A stretch of 64,000 nt of DNA from Gigaspora rosea (Eukaryota > Glomeromycota > Glomeromycetes > Diversisporales > Gigasporaceae): NCBI GenBank assembly GCA_003550325.1, contig QKWP01000001.1:745233-809232 (forward strand), written 5' to 3'. Shown here in pieces: positions 11,280 to 26,582 of this stretch (positions are counted from its first letter, which is position 1; each line of letters starts with the position of its first letter). Under the pieces are notes generated by a model. It was not told where the DNA came from and searched no databases. It saw nothing but the letters and a program-made list of their open reading frames with translations. Both the position numbers and the translations under genes were made by a program.

Positions 11280-11847
11280 TTTAATATGCCAAAAAAAAGT
11301 GAAAAATCTATTTATACTATTGTTTCAAAGTCTAATGTATTACACAATTATGTTCCTGGGCCAGTAGATTTTAAGCACATGATACTACTAATTGTTCAGT
11401 AATCTGGGATCGCCAACCAATCAGGATCATCCATAAAATACTACAGTTATTGCATGCAATAACTATTTATTATTTATATATTTAAATAAAATTTTAATTT
11501 TTTCAAAAAAGGCACCTGGCCGGGTTACAAGAAACAATTATATTTGTTTGCATGGCCTAATACAAATAATGATAAATCTGTTACACATTAATCATACAAA
11601 TGATCATAGTCACAAATAATATTAAAATAGTATCATCATAACTGATAAATTTTTTCTCATATTCTGAAGCAAATCAAAAAAATGCCAAAGTTGATTGAAT
11701 TGTTTTTAATAATAAATTAATTGTTAATTAATTTGTTTTTTTTAAAAAAAATTAAGTTTTGTTTATTATGCACACTTTGTATTTTGAATTTGATTAACTA
11801 AGATGTGAATAATATTAATAATATGTTAATAAATCAAATACAGCATA

Positions 11848-12020
11848 CAGTCAACTCCTGCAATAGTCATATTCTGTATTTGTTACAATCTCACTATAGT
11901 CACTTTGATTTTATTTATCTAATTATACAACTATATAAATTCTTTTCCACTTTAGTCACAATTTTGCAATAGGCATATAAAATGCTGATTTTAGTGTGTG
12001 ACTATTGCTGGAGTTGACTG
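11848..12020. mobile_element. Tc1/mariner-pogo type MITE, 173 bp, TA TSD
   Basis: Ends CAGTCAACTCCTGCAATAGT and CAGTCAACTCCAGCAATAGT (other strand) are near-perfect inverted repeats bounded by TA at 11846-11847 and 12021-12022. The shape and TA duplication fit pogo-like elements. A second family with CAGTCAAACCTCG ends lies in the satellite at 60601 onward. Confidence 0.85.
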
Positions 12021-12023
12021 TAT

Positions 12024-13384
12024 TACCAAAATAGTAAGGTTTATGACAGTATATAAAATAGAAACCATAATAATTTCAATGTGAACTAACTCAATCCTAA
12101 CCCTAAAGTATTTTATGATTATTAAAATAGCATGCAAGTTTTGTATAAGAATTTTTAACAGTAATTCATGAAAGAAACCACAGTAATTTGATCAAACTTA
12201 ACCTTAAAATGTATTATCTGTCAAGTAGGTTTGTAACAGAATATTTTATAGTAATTTATAATAGAAATTACAGTAATTCTAATACAAAATAATTCACATT
12301 TTCATCATTACTATAATGGAATTTAAAAAATTGAGATTCATTCATTTGGTCATTTTGTATCTTTGAAATTGGATTAACTGAGATGTGGATAATGTTAATA
12401 GTATGCATTAGTATGTTACATACTGTGTATCACCAAAATAGTAAAGTTTGTAACAGTAACACATAATAGAAACCATAATAATCCAATGAAACTAACTCAA
12501 CCCTAACCCATATTGTGATTAATAGAATAGCATACAAATATTGTATAAGAAATTTTAACAGTAATTAATAATAGAAACCACAATAATTTGATCAAACTTA
12601 ACCTTAAAATGTATTATCTGTTGAGTAGATTTGTAACAGAATATTTATAGTAATTCATAATAGAAATTATAGTAATTCTAATACAAAATAATTCACCTTT
12701 TCATTGTTACTGGAATAGTGAGTTCTGTAGTGGAATTTAAAAAACATATTTCATTCATTTTGGGCATTATGTATCTTTGAACTTGGATTAACTGAAATGT
12801 GGATAATGTTAATAACATGCGTTAGTGTGTTACATACTGTGTATCGCCAGAATAGTAAGGTTTGTAACAGTAACACATAATAGAAACCATAATAATCCTA
12901 ACTCAACTCTATTATACATAGGAACCACATAAAATTTCTGCAGGCACGTGATGATATGCGCTAAAATTCTATTTGTCGAAAAAAATTGCAATGCGTCATT
13001 GTATTTTTTGATTAAAAAGTTATCTTTTGATATTAGAGTAAGGGTGAGCGTTCGCACGATGTTAGCAAGAGCCTCATATATAGCAAAATTTTGCAAGAAA
13101 TTTTTTGTTAAGGCGCAGAAGATGGTTGTGTAAACCAAATTTTGTGTTATGGACGATTTTTGAAAAAGCCAGCTGTTTTTGTTTCGTTTCACGTTTACAC
13201 CTGATTCTGTGCTATGATTGGTTCAAAATCACGTGTTTGCAGAATTTTTATGTGGTTCCCATCTATAATCTCAACATTAACCCTGAATTGTGATTATTAG
13301 AATAGCGCGCAAATTTTGTATGAGAATTTTTAACAGTAATCCATAATAAAAACCACAATAATTTGATCAAACTCAACCTTAAAA
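12024..13384. repeat. Tandem repeat, ~410-bp unit, three copies
   Basis: Copies start at 12024, 12432 and 12846 (ACCAAAATAGTAAGGTTT), so the spacing is 408 and 414 bp. Units share AACTAACTCAACCCTAACC, TTTAACAGTAATTCATAATAG and TTGATCAAACTTAACCTTAA. The third copy is interrupted by a MITE at 12918-13263 and then continues to about 13384. No coding. Confidence 0.85.
12918..13263. mobile_element. MITE nested in the 410-bp repeat
   Basis: Inverted ends ATAGGAACCACATAAAATTT and ATGGGAACCACATAAAAATT (other strand) are followed on both sides by CTGCA and CACGTGAT. The insert interrupts repeat copy three relative to copies one and two. A 9-bp imperfect duplication (CTATTATAC, CTATAATCT) is possible. 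Open frames of 120 codons (minus) and 61-62 codons (plus) overlap one another, and I do not regard them as genes. Confidence 0.75.
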
Positions 13385-14064
13385 AGGTGCCAGCGGCACC
13401 CCACAACATTTGCATAAAATAATTTTATGCGTCTATATGTGTTGAACATTTTTAATTAGAAGCGAAAAGATGGTTATCTTAATAAAGTTTGAGCAATTAT
13501 CAAAAAATAATAGAAAAAAAAGAAAAGATGCGAATATCTCAAAATTTTATTAATATAATATCATTCTTTTGCCGGTAACTTTAAAAAATTTTAGAAAAAT
13601 TCATGCGATCATGAACGGCAAAATTTCCAATCAAATTGTCTCAGATTTTAGATTTTGAATTTTCAAAGTGAATTTATTTACTCGAAGTTCAAAAAGCCGA
13701 AAATCTAGTTTTCTTTAATAGTAATTGAATGCTATCACTTTGTTTATTGCTTTGTACATTTTTAATAAGCCACATGCAAAATATTTTGAGTTACTAACAT
13801 GGCTTAGTCATTCTAAAGTCTTAGATTTGATCTTCGCTAAGTTTTGACTTCTCCAGAGTTTCGCCTGGTTTCTTCTTTTGCCATTTGCCAAAAACTGTTC
13901 GCCTGCCAACACTAATCCGGAGCATATCATGTTATACTAACTTCATTTTTGACACAACACGAATTAAAACAGTGTGATGAATCCCTACGTAACTATTACA
14001 CACGTTTGACAGACATCAAATTTAAAGTCAAATTTTTGATATTATAAATATTGACATGATTGAG
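13264..14064. other. Non-coding spacer with two short palindromes
   Basis: After the repeat tail there is GGTGCCAGCGGCACC (13386-13400), then GCATAAAATAATTTTATGC (13411-13429). The remainder shows no gene-like frame. Confidence 0.5.
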
Positions 14065-14072
14065 CGTTAGAC

Positions 14073-14885
14073 TAGGGCTGTGAATCAATTTTAAAAATTA
14101 GAATCGATAATCGAATCCCCAAAATCATTTTAGAATCGATGATCGAATCTTAAATATATTGTTATTTTTTTGTTCCGATTTGCCAGACTAAGTTTTAATC
14201 TGTTTTGTATTGTTAAATACCATAGGTTATCTGATTATATATTTTTAAGTTATTTAATGTATAAAAAGTAATAAATATAAGCAATAATTAAAATTATATA
14301 AATTAAAAAATTGTAGAGAAAAATGCAAATGCCAAAAAATACTCCACTCTAAAATCAAATTATTTACAATTTTAAAAGTAAAATTTTTAATAATTTTTAA
14401 ATTAATACCATTGCTACATTTTAATATTCTCTCTGTTTACAGATAAATGTATAAAAAATATAAATAGTTGCGTTTGTTATTATTTAGCTTTCTTCTATTA
14501 ATTTATTGCTACATGGTTTATATATTTTCAACTTGTTATTTTTCAAAGCCTCTATAGCTATCTGAAATCACATCGTTGTAACTTATTAAAAATAATAGGG
14601 CGCATTATGTTTTTTAAACCTTAAGCCCATTGTTTTTAATAATAAACACAACTTTATTATTTTTTACACATGGCTCTAAATCAAGAGAAAATTTATTGAA
14701 AATTTAGACATCTAAATGTTTAATATAAAACGATTTTATATTTAGAATCGATTCTAAATCTTAAAATTGATTTCAAAAATATTTAATCGTTTGTAAAAAT
14801 GATTAAAACGATTATACAGGAATGTGAATCGATTCTATTCGATTAACGATTAAAACGATTATTATAGAATCGATTCAAAGCCCTA
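14073..14885. mobile_element. hAT-type non-autonomous element, 813 bp, TSD CGTTAGAC
   Basis: A perfect 8-bp target duplication CGTTAGAC lies at 14065-14072 and 14886-14893. Ends TAGGGCTGTGAATCAAT and TAGGGCTTTGAATCGAT (other strand) match typical hAT termini. The outer ~90 bp at both ends are dense in AATCGATT/ATCGAATC motifs. The centre is AT-rich with no transposase. Confidence 0.9.
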
Positions 14886-15079
14886 CGTTAGACAACTAAC
14901 GCTAAGACTAAAGCGACAGAAAGGGCTTATCAGTATTGTACTTTTCATATTGTTACTTTGTTAAGATGGCGTATTAATGACTATTTGGAGATATATTAAA
15001 CTTTTAATAGCACACTGAGGCTTAAAAAATTTTTATTCAGTAACGATAACAGTCACAGCTCACGAGGTTTGTACTTATT

Positions 15080-15180
15080 TTTCGATTATAAAAGCATAGA
15101 TCAATTTCTTTATCGAATTTTTTTCTTTACCTTTTTTTTCAATTATAAAAGCATGAATCAATTCTTTTATCAAATATTTT
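15080..15180. repeat. Two ~54-bp direct repeats before the LINE
   Basis: GATTATAAAAGCATAGATCA and CAATTATAAAAGCATGAATC begin two similar copies (about 15080 and 15138), each ending in a T-rich stretch and TATC(G/A)AAT. Confidence 0.7.
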
Positions 15181-15184
15181 TCAT

Positions 15185-18002
15185 AAGCAAAATGCAAAGT
15201 ACTGTCAAAGAACACTTACAAAGTTTGGCAACTCGGACCACCTCATGGTATCAACTGAAATGAACTTTAGTAAGAATAGCTTAAAAGCGTCATACTGGAA
15301 GGTAAATAGTAAGTGCCTTGAAAACGAGATATTAAGAAAAGAAATTGTGGAGGAAATACGAACAGTCACAGACCTGGAGAGTTAGGATTACTGCAAGTGT
15401 AAAATACAATCATTAATTAGAGCTAGGGGGCCTCTTAAAGCTCCAAAAAGTAATATTCAAAGGTTGAGCAGAAAAATTAACATACTAGAAAAGAAGATCG
15501 CTAGAGACCAGAACCTATATGATCTACAAATAGTAATTGAAAACCTAAAGAAAAGCCTTCAAAATGAACTTCAGAATCTAGCTGATAAATGGCAGGTGCG
15601 TTCTAACGCAAGGTGGATCGAACGAGGTAAGAGATCGACAAAGTACTTCTACTCCAGGTTTAAAAGTAGGCATAACACAGCAGCTATAGACAAGATCAAA
15701 ATTTCCAATAATGCAGGGACGTCAAGCTCAATCGAAGTACTGCATTACATCAAAGAATATTACAGTCATATGTACCAATCAGAGCCAATTAAGGCAGAGG
15801 ACGTGAACAGAATAACAGAAGGTCTTCCACAAGTAGAAATATCAGACAATCAAAATCTAATTAATTATATTACAAAGGAAGAGATAATCGAAGTAATACA
15901 ATGCCTTCCTAATAACAAGGCCCTAGGGACAGACGGTATCACGTATGAATTCTATAAAGAGTTAATAGAAGAAAGTAGTTCAGTTTTTGAAAAAATCTTT
16001 AATGACGTAATTGAAAAAGGTAAAATGCCTAGCTAGCAGTATAAAAACGCGATAACATTGATTTCAAAAAAATCAGAAGAATTAGAAGATGTTCGAAACT
16101 GGAGGCCTATTTCTTTAATGAACTGCGATGTTAAAATATTTATAAAGATCCTAGCTAACCGTCTTAACAACATCTGTCAGAAAATAATCGGTACTTACCA
16201 GCAAGGTTTTATTAGAGGGAGGTTGATCTTGGAGTCTGTAATGGACATTATGTCTATTATGAGGAATCAAAGCGATCAAACATAGCAAGGTTGGATGTTG
16301 TTTCTGGATCAACAAAAAGCCTTTGACTGTGTTAACCATACATATTTACAAGAGGTATTAACAAAGATGAAGTTTGATCCAAAATTTATACAAACAATTA
16401 GTACATTATTTTCAGAACAAACTGCATTTATAGCAGACTCGGAAGTAATATCAGAACCGTTCAAATTAAGTCATGGAGTAAGGCAGGGTGATCCACTCTC
16501 ACCTCTTCTGTATATAATAGCTTCCTTAGATCGCTCGAGAAAAACTTAAGGGGAATAGATTTAAATCAGCAGTCAAATCAACAAAGGTTTAAATTAACTG
16601 CCTACGCAGATGATCTCACAATAAGCATAGCTTCATATGCAGAATGGGATGTTGTTACCAAATTGATTCAAGAGTATGAGGAGGCATCCAATGCTAAAAT
16701 TAATAAAACCAAATCAGTGTTAGTGCCATTAACATATAATGCCCAACATATAGAACATCTTGAGGCAAAAAAATTCAAAATGTTATCAGATAAAAAACCG
16801 GTAAGAGCACTAGGATACGAGTTGGACTCGCAAGAGAGAATAAGTAAAAACACTTGGCCGGAGATGATATTAAAGTTAAGGCTATGCTAGAAAAACTATC
16901 ACAGCGTAACCTGTCCATCAAGGGCAGAATTTTAATAATTAAAACTTTGGTTTTATCAAAAATTTGGTATGTTGCATACCTTGCACCTCCGAGTAGGAAA
17001 CAACTTACAGAAATTGACAATCTTGTAAGGGGCTGGATTAAAAACTCCTGTAAGATTCTAACAAGATACTCGATTCTACAGCAAGATTATAAATATGGTG
17101 GTCTAAATGTACTGATAATAAAGGACCTAGTAGATGCGAGATTAATTACTATTTTTATAAAATTACTTACAAGTAACAACTGCTGGGCAAAGACAGAAAG
17201 AGAGCTAATTAGGGTGGAGCTACAAAACAAAAAGAACATCACAGCAATAAAGGCACTAAATGAGGTTCCGATAAAAAACAGAGCTTGGCCAGAGTACTGG
17301 AAACCTTTTATTATAGCGTGGAAAAGAATCGGGGGTTCCATAAATCAAGATGTGGATATGTGGCCCTGTGAACCAGAAGACATTAAAGTTGCTAACGTAC
17401 CGGGAAACGAATACACAGTGCAAAAGGGAGTTGCTTTTTTAAAGAATAAATCTTTGTCGACGGCTATACAGAAGCAAGAAAACAATAATGGGGTAAATAG
17501 TGGCTTATGGAGATGGTCAAAGATGAAATGTGTTAACAACAAGCGAAAAGATATTTTTTGGTGGTATTGCCATAAATCATTGCCACTAGGATACTGGCTA
17601 AAATATATAATACCAAATTACGATGGTACCTGTCCGATATGCTCTGAAGAAATCCAAACCAATGAACATTTTGGTGTAAACTGCAAAAATATTAAAATCA
17701 TATGGGAAATGGTATACTCATACATAAGCCCAGAGGAGACCCCTCCGAGAACCTACGAGGAAACCATCACGGCATCGAACGTTAGAGACGCGAGTAAGAA
17801 GGAAATAGCAAGATGGTCACATGTTAACGCGTTATACGAGATTTGGTTTTGTTATACCCAGGCTAGATGGGGAGGAAAACTGATACCAGAGCCTGCGATT
17901 CCCATAATCGTTAGGAATAGAATTGAGAAGGAGTTCAAAATATTAAAGCATTGTAATATGTATAAGAGAACAGAGGGTGGTATACACAACTTTAATAAGT
18001 AG
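15185..18002 (+). pseudogene. LINE ORF2: endonuclease tail, reverse transcriptase, C-terminal zinc motif
   Basis: Reverse transcriptase motifs are recognisable in order: NKALGTDGITYEFYK (about 15914), NWRPISLMNCDVKIFIKILA (about 16099), QQGFIRGR, FLDQQKAFDCVNH (about 16303), SHGVRQGDPLSPLLY (about 16471) and the catalytic YADD (about 16602). The C-terminal half (16854-18002, 382 codons open) ends with CPICSEEIQTNEHFGVNC, the cysteine-histidine motif of L1-type elements. The frame is broken by in-frame TAG codons at 16034 and 16283, a frame change near 16510-16530 and another near 16860. The product would be inactive. Divergence is low enough that long frames survive, suggesting moderate age. 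Confidence 0.85.
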
Positions 18003-18086
18003 TAGATAAATAATATGTAATATATAATATAATAAAGTACGCCATCTGGCGTCCCCATAGTAGGGGTTTATATTAAAAAAAAATAT
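15185..18086 (+). mobile_element. 5'-truncated L1-clade LINE
   Basis: A non-LTR retrotransposon on the plus strand. It begins inside the endonuclease domain (the last motif, FGNSDH, is at about 15224), continues through the linker (SYWKVNSKCLENE) into the reverse transcriptase and ends with a CPICSEE-type zinc-binding segment. The 3' UTR has two stem-loops, ACGCCATCTGGCGT (about 18037-18050) and CCCCATAGTAGGGG (18052-18065), followed by a run of nine A. ATATTTTTC occurs on both sides (about 15174-15182 and 18087-18095) and may be the target duplication. The tectonin gene's first recognised exon begins 18 bp downstream. Confidence 0.85.
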
Positions 18087-18112
18087 ATATTTTTCTTTTT
18101 CTTTTTTTTAAG

Positions 18113-19437
18113 TTCAAGCATCGCAACTTGGCAACCAATTGGTGGTAGCTATGGCCAAGTTTCTATTAATCGTGGGAATAACGTTTGGGGAATCAATTCA
18201 GGGCAAGTAATTGCATTATCTTTATTCTGCATTACATTATATAAAAGGTTATAAAGGTCTAACTTTATTCCTAGTGATGTGAGTTGGTAGCTACCGGTAG
18301 AAATCTACCACTGGTATCTACCGTTAGATAACGGTAGATACCGTTAGGTAAATTATATGCAGGATAGATACAAATAAAATAATAGAATAATAATATTTTA
18401 AAATTATATAATGCATTATAAATATCGACTAGTATATGATTTGTCAAATAAATTTTATTTATCATGTGACTAGTAGATCTACCGGTAGTGGTAGCTACCA
18501 CCTACCGGTAGATACCAGTAGGAATATGCCAAATTGGTAGCATTCACATCACTATTTATTCCTGAATAGATCTGGCAATACCGTTCTGGAAATTGGTTCC
18601 AAATCTATCAAGCTTTAGCAGTCAGTATTGGAGTTGGTACAGATGGAACAGTTTGGTTTGTCAACAGAAACGACAAAATCTTTGCACGCGTTAATGATAC
18701 ATGGTAAGTAATGTATTTGTTGATATTTTTACTTTCAATATTAATTTCCCTCAATTTAAAAGGGTAAAGGTCGATGGTGCGTTGGTTCAAATATCAGGTA
18801 TTTATAAATTTTATGGTAAATTTTTGTTTCTTGGTGTTAATATTCATCTCATATTTTTATTTTTGCAGTTGGAGACAAGAATCATGTTTGGGGTGTAAGT
18901 CGTCAGAATGAAATTTTTTACAGGACTAATGGAGACATTAATGGTACTTGGGTTCGTGGTAAGAAAAATAAGAAAAATACATTATAGAATTTGTTGCCTT
19001 TATTAAAATCCTATTCATTAATTCATTAAATAATCAGTGGCAGGGGCCTTGAAACAAGTATCTGTAGCTGCTGATGGAACAGTATGGGGTGTTAATAATA
19101 ATGGTGCCATTTTTAGATGGAACGGTGCTCTTTGGTACGAAAAAATTATATATATTTACCGTATATTATGGATCTTTTGGATTAATTTTTTTTTGTCTAT
19201 AGGGAACTAATCCCTGGTAACCTTACCCAGATTGATGTTAGTTGCGCTTCATATATTATTGGCACAAGCTCCTCTTACGATATTTATCAATATCGTCGAA
19301 GATCATGGTTCAAGTACGACGACGGTTCTCTTGCATATGTCTCAATTAGTGTTGATGGTATTATTTGGGGTGTCGATGCAAATGGCCATATTTATACTCG
19401 ACAGGATGGAGGATTTGATGGACCCGCTTTTAAATGA
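18113..19437 (+). CDS. Tectonin-type beta-propeller protein (5' exon not found)
   Basis: Six exons can be joined in phase: 18113-18206, 18570-18703, 18763-18797, 18869-18958, 19038-19134 and 19203-19437. They give 227 residues ending at TGA 19435-19437. All introns start GT and end AG. The protein consists of about five to six tectonin repeats, each with a VSxxxDGTVWGVN-type core followed by IF/IY and an aromatic: VSINRGNNVWGIN, IGVGTDGTVWFVN, ISVGDKNHVWGVS, VSVAADGTVWGVN, VSISVDGIIWGVD. Tectonins are beta-propeller lectins, usually secreted and sugar- or lipopolysaccharide-binding. No start codon or signal peptide is visible. Upstream is a T-rich stretch ending AAG that looks like a 3' splice site, so the first exon probably lies before the LINE or has been lost. 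Intron 1 contains a hAT MITE. AATAAA follows at 19501. Confidence 0.85.
18272..18554. mobile_element. hAT MITE in tectonin intron 1, 283 bp, TSD TTTATTCC
   Basis: A perfect 8-bp duplication TTTATTCC is at 18264-18271 and 18555-18562. Ends are TAGTGATGTGAGTTGGTAGC and TAGTGATGTGAATGCTACCA (other strand). Both sides are packed with CTACCGGTAG and GGTAGATACCG palindromes around an AT-rich core. It lies wholly within the intron and leaves both splice sites intact. Confidence 0.92.
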
Positions 19438-19500
19438 AAGAAATTTCCATTTCTTTATATTGAAATTTATAGTGCAATAATAGTAATGAAATTTTAAATT

Positions 19501-19506
19501 AATAAA
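19501..19506 (+). promoter_or_regulatory. Poly-A signal AATAAA of the tectonin gene
   Basis: A canonical AATAAA lies 64 bases after the stop codon, in an A/T-rich 3' region. It was chosen as the nearest canonical hexamer on the coding strand. Confidence 0.5.
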
Positions 19507-20128
19507 AGTTATTAAACCATCCAATTCTAATCTATAAATAAAAAAATTTATTCAGAGATAACCAATACATACAATATTATTAAAAAATCGTTACTTGAAA
19601 TATTTACATTCTTGACTAAAATTTGGGGTCTTTGCCTTGAAAATAGGGTTCCGAGGTCCCCAAACCAAAATTGAGATTTTTGCTAAATCTTAATTTATGA
19701 AGCACAAAGTTCATTTCGTGCAAATTTTATAACCAGTTAACTTAATATTAAAATGTGTTATGAAGTCCGGAAATTTGACGAACTAGCGGATATATTTATT
19801 TATTGTCGACGAAATGCGCACCACCCCATATCATATAATATATGTATTTCCCACCTTCAATTAAATGCGCGGTACTTATTATATTAATATTCACACAATA
19901 CATTAAATTAAAAGTTCAAATAATAATTACAATTCCATTACAAGATTACAACAAAACCATTTAACCCAACATCATGAATTCCATGAGCACCCTTATAATA
20001 ATAATTCTATACAACATCTACTCTACATTTACAGTATTACAAATATTTTCTTGTTCAGAATTCTTTAAGGTTTCATATTACGCGTCCTGAGAACCCTTTC
20101 AAAATCATCTGCTTACTCTATCTTTTGA
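19507..20128. other. Convergent intergenic region (3' side of tectonin and GH9)
   Basis: The two genes converge here. The part from about 19797 to 20128 is the 3' UTR side of the GH9 gene and is the segment duplicated at 7404-7740. No other gene is seen. Confidence 0.6.
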
Positions 20129-22946
<2,818 letters not shown>

Positions 22947-23010
22947 TCAAATTTTTTGTATCTTTGAAAATATAAAATTCCAACGAAGAATGCCAACAGG
23001 TTAATCTCGA

Positions 23011-23026
23011 CATTTAAATAGGATTA
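23011..23026 (-). promoter_or_regulatory. Possible TATA-like element of the GH9 gene
   Basis: On the minus strand TCCTATTTAAATGTCG lies about 100 bases upstream of the start codon. This is only a composition-based suggestion in very AT-rich DNA. Confidence 0.3.
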
Positions 23027-25154
23027 GCTGGGAACACCATTTGGATTGATATTACTATATTTCTTCATTTCATTAAATTTAGATGACCGCTTTTTTTGTT
23101 TTTTTTTCCTTTTTTTTTCCTAATTATAATATGTGAAATATAATAAGGATATTTGAAAATATAGTAGTGTTACTATTTTTTTTAGAGAGCGAGGTCAATA
23201 AATGCCTGGTTTAGCTCAAATAGTAAGCTGAGATTTGTATTTGGGCCGTTTGAAATTAAAACTTCGTTTAAATTTTTTTCGTATTTACAGAGGGGGAGGG
23301 GGGAAATTAAACATAAAGATTAATTATGCTATATCGAGATGTCATGCTAGCTATTACTACTATTAATCTGTAACTTCAATTTGTGGATTCAGAAGATTGG
23401 GGGATAACGCTAAACAAAGTTTCAATTTCAAACGGCACGGCCTTATGTTAGTTTTAAGACTTGTGCACTATAGTCACGTGTCCATGTGATATGACGAAAT
23501 TAACTTAATCGGAGTCGGGGGTTAAATCAGTTAAAGGATCAAATCAAAATAACGAGATTGATCACTGTAAGGGCAATTTATGTACGATGTTAGTGATGAT
23601 GAAATTAAGGAATAATAAGGATATGGGTTGACGTAATGCATCTGTATTAATGCATGGAAATGATGAATTAGAAAATAAGTTATATCGAACGCGAATTTAA
23701 TAAAGATATCTGACAAAATAAAATTAGAATGCTTGAGAAATCGATTCTTATTTCGACAGATAAGGCGTCGCGCTAATGAAAGAGCTATGAAATAACGAAG
23801 TGATTGTAAAGAATAGTTAGAAAGGTATGAAAACTATAGCCAATAAGGTAGAGGGACATGTTAAGAGTGGATGTGTAATATGAAAACTAATCAAATAATC
23901 AAAGTATAAAGGCATAACGCGTATAGGTTAATAAAAAATGAAAAATCATAGAGAAATGCGAATACAGTATATGCGGCCATTAAGAGATTGGATATATATG
24001 GAAAAGCGGGTGAAATGGTTCAGGCTACTATGTAAGTTTAGAAAAATGCAACCGCATCTGTTGTACTACTCGTGCCAATTTCTGTTAATTTTTTTAAATG
24101 GTGTTCATTATACTGTATTATATGTTCATAATTATAAGTTCTAAGTTGAGATCTTTTCATTTAATCATCAATTTCCTTATCTCGATTTTTCGATCATTAA
24201 ATTTTTATTTCATTACAACGTGTGAATAATTAAATCAAATATCTATATTAGTGTCCATTGAATAATGAATAAATAGTAAAGATTCATGAGGTTGAATATC
24301 TTATTTTAAATACTTAGATTAAAAATGATCTATTCATAGACTACATTATTGTGATAAAATAAAATTAAACAGTAAATATATTTCTACTTATTCATCCTTG
24401 AATTGTTAATGTTCGTCTAGTACATATTAATTTTTATGCGCACAGACTAATTAACGCGAGTAAATAGTAAACAAATTAATGGACTTAAATAGTTTATTTT
24501 AGATACTTAGATTAATAAATGATAATTATACATCCTCGTGGATAAAATAAAATAAATACGTAATAAATTGCCATTATGCATTTAATGATCGACAATTCTA
24601 CAATTAATGTTTGGCTATTCCATAATTCTCGTGCAGAATTGTAGAATTACTAAAATTATTAACATTGTGGAATTGTAGAAATTTTGTCAATTCTACAACC
24701 GTATGCAATAGATGACAATTCGCATTATCTATCTTATTTATTATTTTTTTTTTAATCATATTAGTACATACTGTTACAAATTCTACCGTACAGCGCTGCA
24801 TATAGTATCCCGAGTATTTTCAAGAAAGCCGGTCTAGATTGATTAATATTCCCCAGACATTGGGAGATGGGAGGATAATACAAATAATTGTTACTTATCT
24901 ATATATACTTTGCTATTAGATATATCAGACCCAATGAAAAGATCGTAATATTAATAATGAAAATTACTATTTATAGTCAGAGTTACTTATTATTACTTCT
25001 TTTCTTGTAAAGTTTATTTAAACTTTAGCACCTATATATTTATCTTTTTTCTGATTTATAGACTATATTTATGTTTTTATTAGGCTCCTTATCCAGTAGT
25101 CTAAAAGTATAATTCTGCTAAAGTTTTACTTTTTATTTACTTTACATCTGGTAT
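23027..25154. other. Intergenic, upstream of GH9
   Basis: No convincing gene. The section 23180-23560 is less AT-rich than average and may contain GH9 upstream control sequence. Near 24590-24710 the motif AATTCTACAATT recurs in both orientations. Open frames up to 68 codons look random. Confidence 0.45.
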
Positions 25155-26582
25155 CCCTATGAGAAATTACAGCACGGAATAATACTGAAATACACGGAAA
25201 AGTTTGAATACGTGACCACACAAACCTGCACGTAAATATACACGGGACAATGCACGGGAAAGCAAGTTCATGGCACGTAAAAGGGCGCGGATTCCGTGCA
25301 ACGCTGCACGTACTTACGTGCAATTTTATGTGTTTTCTCGTGCATTGTCTCGTGCATATTTACGTGCAGGTAACATATAATAGCATATGTCCATACATAT
25401 ATACATAATAACATATATCGTATATGCATTATTTTATTAACTAAATTTTATTATTTTATTAACTAAATTTTATAAGTTTTATTAACTAAATTTTGTATTT
25501 TATTAAATAACTTAATTATTTAATTATTTTATTAATTAAATTTTATAATACAAATAGTTTAATTTAATAATTTACATGCGAATAAGAAAATACTTCTAAT
25601 TACTAAAACTACCGACTTTAAAAATAACCCAGCAACTAATAATATCGAAAAAAAAAACAAAGTAATAGTACCAAAATGAAAGGTTTAAAAAAAAAAACGA
25701 AATGACTACTCTAGAAATAACTCCAATAGGGACAACTCCGATTGTGGCAACTCCAATGGCAGTAACTCAAGGGAGAGGCTAAAATGCAATAATATACAGA
25801 GAGATAAAAAATAAAAGAAAAAAATAATAGTAAAAAAAAATAAAGCTGCGATACCACCAAAAATGATGAAAAACATACACCAAAAATGATAGTGATTCCA
25901 AAAGAGTAGCTTCCAAGGCAATAACTCTAAAGGATGGTTTAAACAATGACAATAACTAAAAAAAATTATATAAAAATTAATGAGTTGTAAAAAAAAAAAA
26001 TTTAAAAAAAATATAAGATGATAAAAATGATAAGAGTAAACAAAAAAAAAAAAAATATTTATTTGCTTACAAATCAAATGTAATTTGTGCGCGTCAATGC
26101 ACGGAAATTATTATTGATAAGTGCAAAAAAAAAACAAAAAAAAAAAACAAAAAAATAAATGTTTTTGTGCGCGTCAATGCACGGAATTTATAATCATTAA
26201 GAATCTTAACGATCATCACGTTAATGCACGGAATTATGATCGTTAAGGATCTTAATGATCATCATGTTAGTACATGAAATTATGATCGTTAAGGATCTTA
26301 ACAATTGTGACAATTGTGATATCATGCACAAAAATTATGATCGTTAAGAATCTTAACGATTGTCACGTTAGTGCACGAAAATTATGTGATCATTAAGATT
26401 AATACACGTCAATAAATGGTTATAATACTATGCACGATAGTGCACGGATTTCAATATTTCGTGTGATAACGTGTATTAAATTTTTAGATGATCAGTTTCC
26501 GTGCAGTGATTATGTAACCCGTGCTTACCCGTATACATTTCGTATTTTTACATGCATTCCCGTGTATCGAGTTTTCATAGGG
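25155..26582. mobile_element. CACGG-rich TIR element, 1.43 kb
   Basis: Ends CCCTATGAGAAATTACAGCA and CCCTATGAAAACTCGATACA (other strand) are flanked by TAT on both sides. The first 230 and last 500 bases are saturated with GCACGG, ACACGGG and TACGTGCA. The middle is A-rich with a decayed GGCAACTCCAATGG-type repeat (about 25700-25950). The 123-codon minus-strand frame is low-complexity translation of that repeat. No transposase is seen. Confidence 0.7.
26180..26420. repeat. Palindromic tandem repeat TGATCGTTAAGGATCTTAAC
   Basis: Four to five units of about 55 bp, each a near-palindrome (GATCGTTAAG, GATCTTAACGATC) followed by CACGTTAATGCACGGAA. They form part of the subterminal region of the CACGG element. 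Confidence 0.75.

Noticed and set aside
12830-13192. 120-codon minus-strand frame
   Set aside because: It spans the boundary between the tandem repeat and the nested MITE, so it cannot be an ancestral gene.
25706-26077. 123-codon minus-strand frame
   Set aside because: Low-complexity translation (Phe/Leu-rich) of a degenerate repeat inside the CACGG element.
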